DNA of 64,000 bases, from the NCBI GenBank assembly GCA_016207885.1, contig JACQZE010000003.1, positions 1 through 64,000 of the forward strand, read 5' to 3'. Each line of letters starts with the position of its first letter. The first letter of the stretch is position 1. Source of the stretch: Nitrospirota bacterium (GTDB lineage: Bacteria; Nitrospirota; Thermodesulfovibrionia; UBA6902). Both the position numbers and the translations under genes were made by a program. Below are positions 1 through 11,514 of the stretch, in pieces. The notes below the pieces were generated by a model that was given only the letters and a program-made list of their open reading frames with translations, was not told the DNA's origin and did not search any database.

Positions 1-3000
1 CTGACAGTCAGGTATGCCGTCGTTATTGCCGTCAAAGTTCATATCGCTGCCGTCAGGCCCCTGCTCCTGTGTGTCGGCAACCCCGTCAGTGTCAAAGGGC
101 GTATCAAAAAGAAGTACAGTTTCGCCGGTAAGGATACACGGCCTTCTCGACCAGTCGCTGTCAGGGCATAGCGTGGCGTCATACTCCCTGCTGTTGTATC
201 TCTTTCTCACACCTATCATTGAATCAGGAGCGGATGTTATGTTTACCGTATCTCTGTTGCCCGTTTCAAGTATAAAGTCATACAGGCCGTTGCCTGTTAT
301 CGTATCGTTGTTGAATGTGAAGGTAGAGACTTCAGTGAGGTCAGCATCCGAGTTGATCGTCACTCCCCCTCCGTTAGATACGTTCGGGTATCCGCTGCAT
401 ATATCCGGAGCTATGTTCCCTGTGATGGTGTTGCCCTGTGAATTGAATATTGTCTGCGCGTTGTAATACGGATTGCCCGGATCACGGGCATGCTCTGTCC
501 CTATGTAGACACCTGCCCCTGCTGCCGCTTCGTTGCCGGATATGGTGTTGTTCAAAAGCGTGATGCTGTTTCTGCTGAAGCCGTTTGTTATGACTCCGAT
601 GCCTCCGGCATATGCAGGCCCGCCGAAGTCGTTATTCTGCACGAAACAGCCGTCAGTCTTGTTGTTCGTTATGGCGTTGTTCGATATGGTGGCTATGCTG
701 CCGTTGTCATTCCCGTCGCTATAGAAGAATACACCTGCGCCGAACCTTGCCGTGTTGTCATGGATGTTGTTGCCATTTATTGTTGCGGTAATGGTCGTCC
801 CCCATCCGTACGGCCTGAAGAGGATCGCACCGCTGTCATAGTCTGCATGGTTTCCGTATATCTCGTTATCAGTCAGTATCACCTCGATGTCTTCGTTTTG
901 TGACATTACGACAAGCGCCCCGCCATCTGCGTAATCACCGGCCGCCAGGTTGTTTCTTAATATATTATTATGGAGTGTCAGCTTGATCCTGTTCTGCCTG
1001 CTGTCGTTGATTGCGTATATGCCTCCGCCGAAGCCTGATCGTCCGTTTTGAATAGTGATGCCTTGAATGGTAAGATCGAGGCCTGGTGTGGCGACCTGCG
1101 GGTTGATATGAAACACCCTGCCTGTATCGCTTCCGTCTATAACAGTAAGTGACGGGTCATCGCTTCTTGTCTCTGAATCAAAGTTCCACCCGCCTTCTAA
1201 GGTCAATGCCCCTCCATTAGGAACATTGAGCTGCTCAAAGTATGTCCCCTGTTCTATGAAGATAGAGTCACCGGGATGTGAGGCGTTTATAGCTGACTGT
1301 ATGGCCTGATATTCATCAGGCACACAGCGGATAGAGGACGGGGTGCATACTGAAGGCAGTTCAACACATGTTGCTGAACAGCTCTTGTCAGCATTCATGG
1401 TAACTATCCCGTCAGCACAGTCAGCATCGCCGCTCCAGCCGGATATCAAATATCCCGCATTTGGTGCTGCGTTAAGTGTTACAGCAGTTCCTTCATCATA
1501 TGCCTCTGAACAGTCTGCTCCGCAGTTGATGCCGGAAGGGGAGCTTGTAACAGTTCCGCATGCTGAAGTGACGGTCAATGTATGATTAGGCATAAATGCG
1601 GCGGTTACGGACTTATCTGTGGTCATGGCTACGATGCATGTGCCTGTGCCCGAACACCCGCTGCCGCTCCAGCCTGTGAATGCAGAGCCGGCCGAGGGCG
1701 TTGCTGTGAATGTGACAAAGGTCATATAGTTAAGTGTCTCAGTACAGTCGCCTCCGCAGTCAATGCCTGATGGTGAACTTGTAACTGTTCCGCTTCCTGT
1801 GCCGGTCTTGGTGACTGTTAAAGAGTAAGTGCTAAGTGGTGTAAATGTGGCTGATACAGATTTATTATCATCAATTAAAACCAGATATGTTTCGACGTTT
1901 GTGGAGTTGTTGGTAAGAGTTTTTATGCTGCCGGATCTTCTTGAACCTGGATTAACAAGGTTCTTGATGTTTTCCACCCAGCTTGTAATTTTATTTAAAC
2001 CTGCACTTACAGGATTCCCGGTGTTCTCCACCCAGCCAGCAAATTTCCATCCCGGCTGCGGCACTGCTGTAAGTGTTACATATGTGTTGCCTGGAAATTG
2101 TTCATCGCAGTCACTTGAACATTGAATTTCCGGCAGCTCACCTGTCGCAGTATTATTGCCAACCATTTTCACGGAACCATTGCCAACTATCTCAACACTG
2201 AGGGCTTTTGCGAATATAGCTGTAACGATTTTGTCTGAATTCATTGTAATAATACAATTGCCTTTTCCGCTGCAATCGTCAAACCAACGATAAAAAAACC
2301 AGTCGTACCAGGGCTCAGCCCATAAAGTGACCACTGTACCTTCAGGATAATCCTCTTCACAATCACCAGCGCCACCGCCGCAATCGATTCCCTCTGGATC
2401 ACTGATAACCTGGCCGACAACTCCGCGGTATATCTCAAGATGGTAATGCTTCTGCACTTCTGTGAATGTGGCGGTAGCATCAGTATAAGATGAAACAGTT
2501 ATTATGCAATTGCCTGTGCCTGAACATCCCCCGCCTGACCAGCCATTGAATACAGACCACTTATCCGGAGTTGCCGTAAGTGTGATTGTTGTGCCGTTAT
2601 TCACTGTTGCCGAACAATCGGAGCCGCAATAGATATCTCCTCCGCTGGCAATGACACCACTGCCGGTGCCGGTTATTTTGACATTTATAGTGCTCATGTC
2701 CTTAGAGGAGGAGTTAGTGGAATACTGAAGGTAATCGTATGGAAAAGCCTCATCCCCGCTATAAATAATATGTGCATTATTTGACGAATCAATATTTAAT
2801 GAGGGGGGAGCAGAATAATAGCCATTAGTTCCGATCTCTTCCGCAACCCAATTTCCGGATAATGTAGAGGCGTACAACGGAACACTAAGGGATCCCACAA
2901 CCCGATAGCCGGCAGCGTGAAAGCGGTTAAGTGAGTCTATTTTAATGGAACCCCACCACCCTGTAATGCCCGTAGTTTCTTTATGCCACGAGCCGGCGGA

Positions 3001-6000
3001 ATAATACGCGTGGGTTAAAGCATTGGGTTGAGCAGTCCCGGTATAGTAAAAAATGTGCGGCGCATTAAAGGAATCAAGTAACATGAATATCTTCTTTATA
3101 TTAAGTGTGCTTTCAATAGTAGATGCAGACCAGGTTCCTGATGAATTGGTTGCGTATGTTATGTCTCTCGAATTGTTTACTGAAGCGATGTGAACCTTGC
3201 CTAAGGCGTCTACTGCTAATGCTAATGACGTTAAATAATAGGTGCTGTCGCAGATAGTGTTTGTGTTTTCTTTAACTATCGCACCGTTTATCTCTGTAGC
3301 ATAGACTAAGCAGTAAGGGTATTGTTTGGCAAAATAGAGTATATGCGGCTTATCTGAGGAGTCAATGACAAGCTGGCCGCCTTGATACTCGCCATTTAAT
3401 GCTATATTTTTGTTAAGCCATCCCCCGGTAGAAGTTTTTTTAATATATCGAAGATCGTAAGATAGATCACTGACAAGAATGCCGGGGGTTTTTAATGAGT
3501 CCACTGCTATTACAGGAGCAATCGCGCCACCTCCCCCACCTAAATTTTTTAAACTCCAGGCTCCGGAGGCATTAGTCATATATTTAAGGGCAGGCAAGGG
3601 AGAATTTGCGTCGTCTATGTAAACGATGTGTAATTTGTCGGAGGAGTCTATAACACTCTGTGCATAGAAGTGAACTTTAACGCTCGCATCAAGGGTCTCT
3701 GTTCTCCAGACAGAGGGCGGAATGAATCTTGCGGTGACATTCTTGTCCTCGTTCATTTGAATACTGCATTCTCCTATATCGCTGCAAGCGCCTCCCCATC
3801 CGCTGAATAGCCATCCTGCAGATGGACTTGCCATCAGTTTTACCGTTGTCCCCTCAGCATAGCTCTGGGTACAATCACTGCCGCAATAAATTCCGTTAAA
3901 GTTCCAGGCAGCACCTTCTCCAACAGTGTTTACGGTGAGGGTGTGGAATATTTGTGTTGCCGATACAAATGTTGCCTTAACAGACTTTCCGGCATTCATT
4001 GTGACCTGACAAGTTCCTGTCCCGCTACAGCCGCTTCCTGACCAGCCTGTAAAAACATAACCTGCGCCGGGTAGGGCAGATAAAGCAACAACGGTGTTTA
4101 CAGGATAAATCTCAGAACAGTCGGATCCGCAGTCTATGCCATTAGGAATGCTTTTTACAGAGCCTGTCCCTGCAATCCCCACACTCAGTAAATGGTCATT
4201 GGATGCCTGAGAAAGAAATGCATATTTTAAAGACATATAATTTCCGTCATAGTAACTTACGTGGATATTATCGGATGAATCCACTGCCATTGATGCTAAC
4301 TTAAGATAAGACCCTATAATTTTGTCATCAACAACACCTGAAACCCATGCTCCTGTAACATTTGAAATATATTTGATTGACCCTTGTTGATACACAGTTC
4401 CATCCTGATATAGGATGTGAACATTATCAGATGGGTCAAGAACAATTTTAGGATGTCTTATATTATCGTTGCTGGATGATGTTTCGGGGAATGTCTCGCT
4501 TGTCCAGGCATCATTCTTTTTTACTGTATGCTGAAGGATTTTAGTGGTTATAGATGGAATTCCGCTCTTGAGGTAGACAAAATGAACATTATCATAAGAG
4601 TCGAGAGCCATGTCAAACCTGCCCTCATAGCTGTTTCCAACCTGTTCACTTACCCATTCGCCTACGGCATTAGTTATATGCATTATCATGAAGGTGCCGG
4701 ACGTAGTGGAAATAAAGCCGATATGGACATTATCCAGGCTGTCAATAGCTATCTTGGAACTACCTGCTCCGGAATAAAGTATCTTATGCGTCCAGGCCCC
4801 GGTCGCATTTGTCACATAAGCCAGGCATTGAGGAGAGGAGGAAGCTGTGTATTTGCAACTATAGCTGATATGGACTTTGCCGGATGAGTCCAAAGCTATA
4901 GATGATTCCCCCGATATTTGTATGGCACTCTCTTTAATATCAACATTTTCAATCACCCATTTTCCATAAGCATTAGTTGCATATTTAGGGATTCTACTTC
5001 CTGAATCATAGTAACTGATGTGGACATAACCGTACCTGTCAACGGCAATTGAGGTTGCATCAGGAGAATAAACATGTGACAGGTTATCAATCACCTCTTT
5101 CCTCCATGTGCCGGAGGCATTTGAGGCATATGAAAGTTTGCCAAAAGTGGTATTTTTGCCGTCAGCAGAATTTATGTAACTGATATGAACATGTCCAGAC
5201 GAATCAACAGCTATTGAATTACTGTTTCCGGAGCTGCTTCCGCTGTCAGCAAGCGAACCTGCCCAATTCCCGGAATGATTAGTAAGGTAGTTAAGTTTAT
5301 TAGTTTCTCCGAACTTTGTTGAAACGTAAGCGGTGTGAACCTTGCCTGAGTTGTCAAGCGTCATTGAACATGAACCATATGGATTTATTGCGCCATTGGC
5401 AATAAGTTCAGTTGTCCAGGAACCGGAAGAATTGGTCACGTGTTTAATGGTTCCCGTATCCATTAATAAGAAATGGAGCTTGCCTGAAGGATCAAGACTG
5501 TTTCCTGATATATTTACACTGCTGGACTGGCCGGATAATGCATATTCCTTGATCCATGCCCCTGTCCGGTTGTTTGCGTAGACAAAATTTCTGGCCAAAC
5601 CATCAGTTGTGTCAAGATATATAACGTGAGCCTTGTTTGAGCTGTCAATTGTGATTGACGGACTTCCAACATTGCCGCTGTTGTCTATGGTTGTAATATT
5701 CCAAAGGCCGGAGCTGTTAGTGGCATATTTCAGAATATCATCAATGTACATATCCAGATAAGCAATGTGTATCTTACCTGATGAATCAACTGCTATAGAA
5801 CTCTGCCAGCCTGTCCTGCCGGTGTCAATGGTCTTGAAAACCCATGAGCCTGAGGCATTGGTTGCATACTTGAGATTTAAAGTGTATGAATGGTCACCGT
5901 TAATATCCACTGTGTCAATTGTCTCCCTATAGCTGATATGAGCTTTGCCTGCGGAATCGACAGCTATAGAAAGATCATTTCCCGATTTGACAACAGATTC

Positions 6001-6384
6001 TACTGTCCATGCACCGGATTTATTAGTTGCGTATAAAATCCCTGAGTCACGAGAGGGGAAAACGATGTGGAGATTGTCATCAGCATCCAGCGTAAAAGAT
6101 ATATCCATGGAAGAAGAGTATAGGCCTGCAACAGGATGGTCATAGATAGTTTCATAATGCCACTCATTGCCGTTGAAATAGGCATGATATAGACTATCTG
6201 CGCCATAAACAATATGAGGAATGCCATCACTGTCAACAGCGATTGCATGTTTGCTTATGTTCTGGAAAAATCTCGGGTCGTCTACAACTTCTGTTGTCCA
6301 CGCTGCATCTGAGCGTTGCGGAAGAACAAATACCGCAGCCAACAAAAAGGCCAGAAGCATACTCTGTTTTATGAAATATTTCAT
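1..6384 (-). CDS. Giant secreted modular surface protein (C-terminus outside window)
   Basis: The minus-strand frame is open in every stretch I checked from ATG 6384 to base 1 (2128 codons), so the stop lies off the left edge. GGAGG precedes the ATG by about 10 bases. Residues 1-27 form a signal peptide (MKYFIKQSMLLAFLLAAVFV, then an A-A-W cleavage region). Residues 28-725 hold 14 units of about 50 aa of the form ASGxW.TE..D...SIA(V/I)DSSGK.HISY. Two InlB B-like repeats follow (728-885), then seven more propeller-type units (888-1228), five InlB-like repeats (1230-1680) and a beta-helix-like NN.I..N..GGG region (1680-2095). The last visible residues are a DxNxDG Ca-binding-type linker ([13 protein letters not shown]). 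In the two paralogues upstream this linker leads into choice-of-anchor U and CFI-box domains, so the same ending is expected here. Only 40 bases separate it from the upstream paralogue, implying co-transcription. Ligand and function are unknown; adhesion or surface display is inference. Confidence 0.85.
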   Translation of the reverse strand, partial: MKYFIKQSMLLAFLLAAVFVLPQRSDAAWTTEVVDDPRFFQNISKHAIAVDSDGIPHIVYGADSLYHAYFNGNEWHYETIYDHPVAGLYSSSMDISFTLDADDNLHIVFPSRDSGILYATNKSGAWTVESVVKSGNDLSIAVDSAGKAHISYRETIDTVDINGDHSYTLNLKYATNASGSWVFKTIDTGRTGWQSSIAVDSSGKIHIAYLDMYIDDILKYATNSSGLWNITTIDNSGNVGSPSITIDSSNKAHVIYLDTTDGLARNFVYANNRTGAWIKEYALSGQSSSVNISGNSLDPSGKLHFLLMDTGTIKHVTNSSGSWTTELIANGAINPYGSCSMTLDNSGKVHTAYVSTKFGETNKLNYLTNHSGNWAGSLADSGSSSGNSNSIAVDSSGHVHISYINSADGKNTTFGKLSYASNASGTWRKEVIDNLSHVYSPDATSIAVDRYGYVHISYYDSGSRIPKYATNAYGKWVIENVDIKESAIQISGESSIALDSSGKVHISYSCKYTASSSPQCLAYVTNATGAWTHKILYSGAGSSKIAIDSLDNVHIGFISTTSGTFMIMHITNAVGEWVSEQVGNSYEGRFDMALDSYDNVHFVYLKSGIPSITTKILQHTVKKNDAWTSETFPETSSSNDNIRHPKIVLDPSDNVHILYQDGTVYQQGSIKYISNVTGAWVSGVVDDKIIGSYLKLASMAVDSSDNIHVSYYDGNYMSLKYAFLSQASNDHLLSVGIAGTGSVKSIPNGIDCGSDCSEIYPVNTVVALSALPGAGYVFTGWSGSGCSGTGTCQVTMNAGKSVKATFVSATQIFHTLTVNTVGEGAAWNFNGIYCGSDCTQSYAEGTTVKLMASPSAGWLFSGWGGACSDIGECSIQMNEDKNVTARFIPPSVWRTETLDASVKVHFYAQSVIDSSDKLHIVYIDDANSPLPALKYMTNASGAWSLKNLGGGGGAIAPVIAVDSLKTPGILVSDLSYDLRYIKKTSTGGWLNKNIALNGEYQGGQLVIDSSDKPHILYFAKQYPYCLVYATEINGAIVKENTNTICDSTYYLTSLALAVDALGKVHIASVNNSRDITYATNSSGTWSASTIESTLNIKKIFMLLDSFNAPHIFYYTGTAQPNALTHAYYSAGSWHKETTGITGWWGSIKIDSLNRFHAAGYRVVGSLSVPLYASTLSGNWVAEEIGTNGYYSAPPSLNIDSSNNAHIIYSGDEAFPYDYLQYSTNSSSKDMSTINVKITGTGSGVIASGGDIYCGSDCSATVNNGTTITLTATPDKWSVFNGWSGGGCSGTGNCIITVSSYTDATATFTEVQKHYHLEIYRGVVGQVISDPEGIDCGGGAGDCEEDYPEGTVVTLWAEPWYDWFFYRWFDDCSGKGNCIITMNSDKIVTAIFAKALSVEIVGNGSVKMVGNNTATGELPEIQCSSDCDEQFPGNTYVTLTAVPQPGWKFAGWVENTGNPVSAGLNKITSWVENIKNLVNPGSRRSGSIKTLTNNSTNVETYLVLIDDNKSVSATFTPLSTYSLTVTKTGTGSGTVTSSPSGIDCGGDCTETLNYMTFVTFTATPSAGSAFTGWSGSGCSGTGTCIVAMTTDKSVTAAFMPNHTLTVTSACGTVTSSPSGINCGADCSEAYDEGTAVTLNAAPNAGYLISGWSGDADCADGIVTMNADKSCSATCVELPSVCTPSSIRCVPDEYQAIQSAINASHPGDSIFIEQGTYFEQLNVPNGGALTLEGGWNFDSETRSDDPSLTVIDGSDTGRVFHINPQVATPGLDLTIQGITIQNGRSGFGGGIYAINDSRQNRIKLTLHNNILRNNLAAGDYADGGALVVMSQNEDIEVILTDNEIYGNHADYDSGAILFRPYGWGTTITATINGNNIHDNTARFGAGVFFYSDGNDNGSIATISNNAITNNKTDGCFVQNNDFGGPAYAGGIGVITNGFSRNSITLLNNTISGNEAAAGAGVYIGTEHARDPGNPYYNAQTIFNSQGNTITGNIAPDICSGYPNVSNGGGVTINSDADLTEVSTFTFNNDTITGNGLYDFILETGNRDTVNITSAPDSMIGVRKRYNSREYDATLCPDSDWSRRPCILTGETVLLFDTPFDTDGVADTQEQGPDGSDMNFDGNNDGIPDCQ

Positions 6385-6424
6385 TTTTGGTTAGCCTCCG
6401 GTAGAAGTTAAGTTTCAGTTCTTT

Positions 6425-9400
6425 TCATTTATCCTTTTTCCTGTTAAAAAAGATCATCATCGATATAAGACCGACGAATATAATTGATAACTTCGGATAC
6501 TGCACACCATAAACCACCGGTGTAAGAGCGATCCTTGTGGTCACTCTTAATGAGTCATGCCTGCTGATGTAATCAGCTATCGGCGGGGAATTTTTGTAAT
6601 AAAAACTTACAAATGCCTTTCCAATATAATTTGTCAAAAGATAACTATCCCTGAAATTCCTGAGAGCCATGACCTCAGGATCAAGATAGCTGCCGTATGC
6701 AGCTGTGGCTATGAAACATCCACCGCCGCCTCCGCCACCCGAACTGCTGCCGGATGATCCGCTGTCTGAACTTACACCCGGCCCGCCCTGATCTATTACT
6801 GTTCCATCAGCAATGAGGTCGTCATCACCCCTCTGGCCGTCAACAAAGTGTAACGTGATGATATTGCCGTTTATCTCAGCGCCTGTTGTGCCGTCATACA
6901 TAAACTCATACCAGTGAGGTGAGGTGTTATCAGGTGTCGGGCCGTATTTGAAATATGTATTTACGTCAGCGCTCTCAATATATAAGGTCAATGTTGTAGC
7001 TCCGCCCGGTGTCAGGCCGATTATAGTGAAATCAAGGAAGCCGTATGGGAAGTCTGCGTCAGGCGCGTCATCTGGCGATGGATTGCCGTTTGCAGATACG
7101 TTGCTCAGAACTATCCCGTCAGGTGTTGCAAGTGTCACATAGTTTTGAGTATCAGCCGTGTAAAGAGACGCGACATTTCCCTGCTCAGAGTCAGGCGTGC
7201 CGTCATTGTTCCCGTCAAAGTTCGGATCGTTTGCGTCAGGCCCCTGTTCATTGATGTCAGGCACGCCGTCATCTTCATTGTCGAAATTAGACGGTGTCGC
7301 AAGGAATGCATGCCTTTCACCGTTATATGTTCCGTAACCTACGATCTGGCCTTTGTCATTTATTTCATATGCGTCTTCCAATCTCCATGGAGAACCCGCA
7401 GGCAAAAAGTAATTGAGCTTCTGCACCCCGTTGTCCTGGCTCCAGACAAATGCATGGTTCTCAAAAGGTATGCATGAACTGCTGCTTCCACTAACTACTA
7501 TTTCTCCATCACCATTTATTATCCCACCACCAGATTCTAAACAAATACCATCCCCGGTGCTCGCCTGGCCGACTATCTGGCCGATATTATTCAGCCTCCT
7601 TATATTTAACGGCTCATTATCAAACAGGACTTCAATGCCAGCTGTTTTCTGCCACGCGAAACTGGTATAAGTTTGATTGGAACTAAAACTAAATATGGAC
7701 CAGGAAGAAAAGTCATCCCCTACAACCAGGCCGTTATCATTTATATCTTTGGCATTGCTGCTGTTATAACCCTGTAAAGGCTCAAGGTCTGTCATGCCAT
7801 TTATTTCATCCCACACATAAGCATGACCAGAAAGGTCATTTGCACAGATACAATCAGAGCAGTTAATAGGGCAATTGTACATTGAAGTGAAACCAACAAT
7901 CTGGCCGGCCTCATTTATCGCCGCAGCTGAAGCTGTATAATTTCCTGCATAAAGAGGAAGCTCCCGCATCCCGTTTATCTCATTCCATATAAATGGATTA
8001 CCCCATAGTCCGCCGCCTATATCCCCAACTACATGACCTGAATTATTGATGTCATTAGCGCTGCTGCTTACACCCGATGTGCCGATATCCTGCATCCCGT
8101 TTATCCTGTCCCATAAGAAAGCATGCCCTGTTGTGCCGCTTATTCTTGAATAACCAACCACCTGACCTGAATCATTAATAGCGTTTGCCTGACTGTATAT
8201 AACACCAAGGTTCCCGAGATCCTGTATGCCGTTTGTCCTGTCCCATATAAAGGCATGACGCTTTCCGGTATCAGCGCTGTTGTATGATATCCCGACAACC
8301 TGCCCCAGCTTATTAACCCCATACGCCTCACTTCTGTTATCACCGGGCAATACGCCTATGTCGGTGATAACATATGATAGAGATGATGTGAAGGTTGCCG
8401 TAACATTTCTATCAGCATCCATTACTACTGCGCAATCGCCTGTTCCGGCGCAGTCTCCTGACCATCCGGCAAACTCCCATCCTGTTGCAGCCGCAGCAAC
8501 CAGTGCAGCAGAATGACCTGCATTCATATCATATGTCTCACTGCAGTCAGCTCCGCAATCAATGCCAGCTTGAACGCTGGTAACTGTACCGCCCCCGACA
8601 ACCTCAACATCAAGTGTTGCTATCTCAATAAAGATAGCTGTGACATGCCTGTCGGCATCCATTGATAACCCGCAAAAAGGGGTAATGGCGCCTGTGCAGT
8701 CACCGCTCCATCCGGCAAACTCCCATCCCGGGTCTGAAATGGCTGATAGAAATTCCAAGTTAATGCCGCCAACCTGACTGAAAATCTCACTGCAGTCATT
8801 GCCGCAATCTATTCCAGAACTTGTCACCCTTCCATTGCCGACAACATCAACAGAAAGAGTTACATCAGGCAGTTGTGTGAAATTGGCGGAGACAGACTTA
8901 TTAGTGGTCATGGCTACGATGCATGTGCCTGTGCCGGAGCAACCGCTTCCGTTCCAGCCTGTGAATGCCGAGCCTGCCGCAGGTGTGGCTGTGAAAGTGA
9001 CAAACGTCATATAGTTAAGCGTCTCAGAGCAGTCGTTTCCGCAGTTGATGCCAGAGGGGGAACTTGTCACAGTTCCGCTTCCTGTGCCTGATTTTGTGAC
9101 TGTCAGATCATTTGTGTTAAGCGTAAATGCGGCGGTGACCGATTTTGCAGCGGTTATGCTGACAATGCATGTGCCTGTGCCTGAACATCCGCTCCCGCTC
9201 CAGCCCGTGAACGAAGAGCCTGTCAACGGCGTTGCCATGAGTGTGACAGATGTGCCGGAGTTAATAGTTTCAGTGCAGTCGCTTCCGCAGTCAATACCTG
9301 ATGGGGAACTCGTAACCATGCCACTTCCTGTGCCTGTCTTTGTGACGGTTAAAGCATATATATTAGATCCGCAGGTGGCGGTGACAGACTTGTTAGCAGT

Positions 9401-11182
9401 CATATTCACCATGCATATACCTGTACCTGTGCATCCACTGCCGCTCCAGCCGGCAAAAGTTGAGCCTGTGTAAGGTGTGAAAGAGAGAGCTACTGTTGTG
9501 CCGTAATTATATGTTTGTGGACAGGTATAACCTGCAACAGCTACGCAAGCTTGGCCCTGATTACCCGGCGGATTGTACATTATTGTGCCGCATTGAGAAG
9601 AAAGGGTCAGAGTGTATGTGTTAAGTGCGAACGTGGCTGTGACAGATTTTGCAGCATTCATCGTGACAATGCATGTCCCTGTGCCGCTGCATCCGCCTCC
9701 GCTCCAGCCTGTGAATGAGTAACCCGTAGAAGTAGTTGCAGTGAGAGTTACCGCTGTGCCGTAATTGAAATTTTCAGGGCAAACAGCGTTCATGCCCGGA
9801 GAAGAGCTGCAGTTAATACCCGGCGGATTGCTTGTTATTGTACCTCCTGACGTAGTTTCAACGATCAGGCTATATGTGTTAAGTGCAAATGATGCTGTGA
9901 CGGATTTATCCGAAGTCATGCTAATTACACATACGCCTGTGCCTGTACATCCTCCGCTCCAGCTTGTGAATGTAGAGCCTGTTGTCGGAGCTGCTACAAG
10001 GGTTACATTAGTACCGTTGGGAAATTGTCCGGAGCATGTTGTTGGGCCGCAAATTAAACCGGCAGGAGAACTTCCTACCGTTCCGCTTCCAGAGCCCGCG
10101 AGGTTAACTGAAAGAGTGTAAGTGTCCGCACTCTGCCATACAGACGGCCCGCCTGCAAGAGGATTATTTACCCATGGATCAGTGCAGAGAACTCCGGGAT
10201 TGGTTATTGCAACATCCGCACAGTTCCAAGATTTGGAAGTACTGAAGGGGCCGTCACAATTATAATCACAGTACTCCAGACTGCCGTTATTTTGATGTAT
10301 GGAAGAATCAGTAATAATCTTCTGGCCCGTACCTTCATCAAGCTTCCAATAGCTTAGCAGACCGGCGTTTCCCATTCCGCACTGACCTGTGCCTGGAACC
10401 AGTTCCGCAGTCTTGCAAGCAACAATATCAGCCATTGACCTCGCAGTGCCCCAGAAACGCAGATCATCAATAATAAGCTGGCTTTTAACATTGGGGCTTG
10501 GCATACTGGGTATCCCCCACAGAGCCGGCCCGATAGTCGGCGACCTTGCAATCATCTCATATGAATTTCCTAGCGATTCAAGCTGTCTACTTCCTACTGT
10601 CCCGCAATCTCCATAAACCCCATTAACATAAATATCCATATGAGGTGACTGTGCCCGGGCACCTATCGAACCCGCAGCAGTACAATCTGCGTGAGCATTA
10701 GGGCCGGTTGAATGATCCTCTTTAGTAAATACAGCTGCCATATGTGTCCATATGTTGGGTGCAGCTGCAGTTCCAGCAGGAGCCCTGACCATGTATGCTG
10801 TGGCTACGTCTGGGTACTTTACTGCAAAATTTGCTCTTCCTGATGCCCACCAGATATTAAAGCCTACAACGTCTTCTCCGCGGCCAAAAATATTGTGAAT
10901 TCCAGGTGAATTATTTAATGCAGGGTATAAACCATATATCCAAGCTTCAATCGTAAACTCCATACCAGCCATGCTTGGGATACTTTGGCCAAGAGCCACA
11001 TAGCCTACCTCAGGTGATGTCCCGGTATTTGGAGGGTTAATACTGAAGTCTGTTGCCCAATCCCCGTTGTCTACGGGTGCTGAAAAGGCGGGCAGGGAAA
11101 AGCCGAATAACAGCGCCAATGCGAAGATCGGCAGGATAAAACTCTTCATAAAGAACAGGGTAAATAACTTTTCTCTTTTCAC
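6425..11182 (-). CDS. Giant secreted LamG / InlB-repeat / HAF-repeat surface protein with CFI-box C-terminus
   Basis: 1585 residues starting at GTG 11182, chosen because AAGGAGA lies 5 bases upstream; the internal Met of [13 protein letters not shown] has no such site. Order of parts: signal peptide (1-34); LamG/concanavalin-like domain (about 40-290, with FTIEAWIYG and [11 protein letters not shown]); seven InlB B-like repeats (about 350-920) carrying a cysteine pair in xNCGxDCSE and another in CSGTGTC; seven HAF-type repeats (about 935-1290; motifs [12 protein letters not shown] and HAFLWDR); DxNxDG linker; choice-of-anchor U domain ([18 protein letters not shown]); Gly/Ser stretch; then the CFI-box ([20 protein letters not shown]) and a final hydrophobic segment ending in Arg/Lys. 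The last 110 residues are nearly identical to those of the paralogue at 11515-16746. It is predicted to be Sec-exported and anchored through its C-terminus. The substrate is unknown. Confidence 0.88.
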   Translation of the reverse strand: MKREKLFTLFFMKSFILPIFALALLFGFSLPAFSAPVDNGDWATDFSINPPNTGTSPEVGYVALGQSIPSMAGMEFTIEAWIYGLYPALNNSPGIHNIFGRGEDVVGFNIWWASGRANFAVKYPDVATAYMVRAPAGTAAAPNIWTHMAAVFTKEDHSTGPNAHADCTAAGSIGARAQSPHMDIYVNGVYGDCGTVGSRQLESLGNSYEMIARSPTIGPALWGIPSMPSPNVKSQLIIDDLRFWGTARSMADIVACKTAELVPGTGQCGMGNAGLLSYWKLDEGTGQKIITDSSIHQNNGSLEYCDYNCDGPFSTSKSWNCADVAITNPGVLCTDPWVNNPLAGGPSVWQSADTYTLSVNLAGSGSGTVGSSPAGLICGPTTCSGQFPNGTNVTLVAAPTTGSTFTSWSGGCTGTGVCVISMTSDKSVTASFALNTYSLIVETTSGGTITSNPPGINCSSSPGMNAVCPENFNYGTAVTLTATTSTGYSFTGWSGGGCSGTGTCIVTMNAAKSVTATFALNTYTLTLSSQCGTIMYNPPGNQGQACVAVAGYTCPQTYNYGTTVALSFTPYTGSTFAGWSGSGCTGTGICMVNMTANKSVTATCGSNIYALTVTKTGTGSGMVTSSPSGIDCGSDCTETINSGTSVTLMATPLTGSSFTGWSGSGCSGTGTCIVSITAAKSVTAAFTLNTNDLTVTKSGTGSGTVTSSPSGINCGNDCSETLNYMTFVTFTATPAAGSAFTGWNGSGCSGTGTCIVAMTTNKSVSANFTQLPDVTLSVDVVGNGRVTSSGIDCGNDCSEIFSQVGGINLEFLSAISDPGWEFAGWSGDCTGAITPFCGLSMDADRHVTAIFIEIATLDVEVVGGGTVTSVQAGIDCGADCSETYDMNAGHSAALVAAAATGWEFAGWSGDCAGTGDCAVVMDADRNVTATFTSSLSYVITDIGVLPGDNRSEAYGVNKLGQVVGISYNSADTGKRHAFIWDRTNGIQDLGNLGVIYSQANAINDSGQVVGYSRISGTTGHAFLWDRINGMQDIGTSGVSSSANDINNSGHVVGDIGGGLWGNPFIWNEINGMRELPLYAGNYTASAAAINEAGQIVGFTSMYNCPINCSDCICANDLSGHAYVWDEINGMTDLEPLQGYNSSNAKDINDNGLVVGDDFSSWSIFSFSSNQTYTSFAWQKTAGIEVLFDNEPLNIRRLNNIGQIVGQASTGDGICLESGGGIINGDGEIVVSGSSSSCIPFENHAFVWSQDNGVQKLNYFLPAGSPWRLEDAYEINDKGQIVGYGTYNGERHAFLATPSNFDNEDDGVPDINEQGPDANDPNFDGNNDGTPDSEQGNVASLYTADTQNYVTLATPDGIVLSNVSANGNPSPDDAPDADFPYGFLDFTIIGLTPGGATTLTLYIESADVNTYFKYGPTPDNTSPHWYEFMYDGTTGAEINGNIITLHFVDGQRGDDDLIADGTVIDQGGPGVSSDSGSSGSSSGGGGGGGCFIATAAYGSYLDPEVMALRNFRDSYLLTNYIGKAFVSFYYKNSPPIADYISRHDSLRVTTRIALTPVVYGVQYPKLSIIFVGLISMMIFFNRKKDK

Positions 11183-11514
11183 AATGCTCTCCTTATATTT
11201 TTATGGTTATATATTTAATTAAACTCTTATAAGGCAGAATCCGTGCCATTATTGAGGCAAACAAAATTTACGCTAATAAATTAAAGGGATATGGAGCCAT
11301 GCTCCGGCAAATCCCCTTAGGTCAAAGGATGCAAGGTTTCTTTACGGAATCTGGTAAAAAAAGTGCAACAGACTGTAATAAAGCAATTATTCTTAGTTGC
11401 AACCATTGTGTTGAAAGCAAGAATCCTTGCATCCCTTATCAGGCTCGTTCTTCTTCAAGCACTTACCCGGCGATTAAATGTAAGAAACACTTTCAGTCAA
11501 TTCATTACTAACTA
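11183..11514. other. 332-bp intergenic region with a long inverted repeat
   Basis: This gap lies between the stop of the 1743-residue paralogue and the start of the 1585-residue one. It carries the sigma54-type site above and a short hairpin, GGAGC-CAT-GCTCC (11293-11305). It also has a 16-bp inverted repeat (GGATGCAAGGTTTCTT at 11327-11342 against AAGAATCCTTGCATCC at 11419-11434, one mismatch) with 76 bases between the arms, and a small GCAAG-AATC-CTTGC hairpin inside the right arm. A 70-codon plus-strand frame here looks non-coding. Confidence 0.5.
11234..11248 (-). promoter_or_regulatory. Candidate sigma54 (-24/-12) promoter for the LamG/HAF surface-protein gene
   Basis: The minus strand reads TGGCACGGATTCTGC. 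Compared with the RpoN consensus TGGCAC-N5-TTGC it has one mismatch, and the invariant GG and GC are exactly 10 bases apart. It would start transcription about 40 bases upstream of the GTG at 11182. The match is sequence-only; no activator site was identified. Confidence 0.55.

Noticed and set aside
11290-11365. Resemblance to a c-di-GMP-I (GEMM) riboswitch on the plus strand (CGGCAAATCC, GATGCAAGG, ACGGAATC)
   Set aside because: The conserved core is only partly matched, the strand is opposite to both flanking genes and no gene follows on the plus strand. A covariance search (cmsearch with the GEMM-I model) would settle it; I see too little to call it.
11299-11511. 70-codon plus-strand frame between two surface genes
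   Set aside because: It lies across the inverted repeat, has no ribosome-binding site and no similarity I recognise; probably chance.
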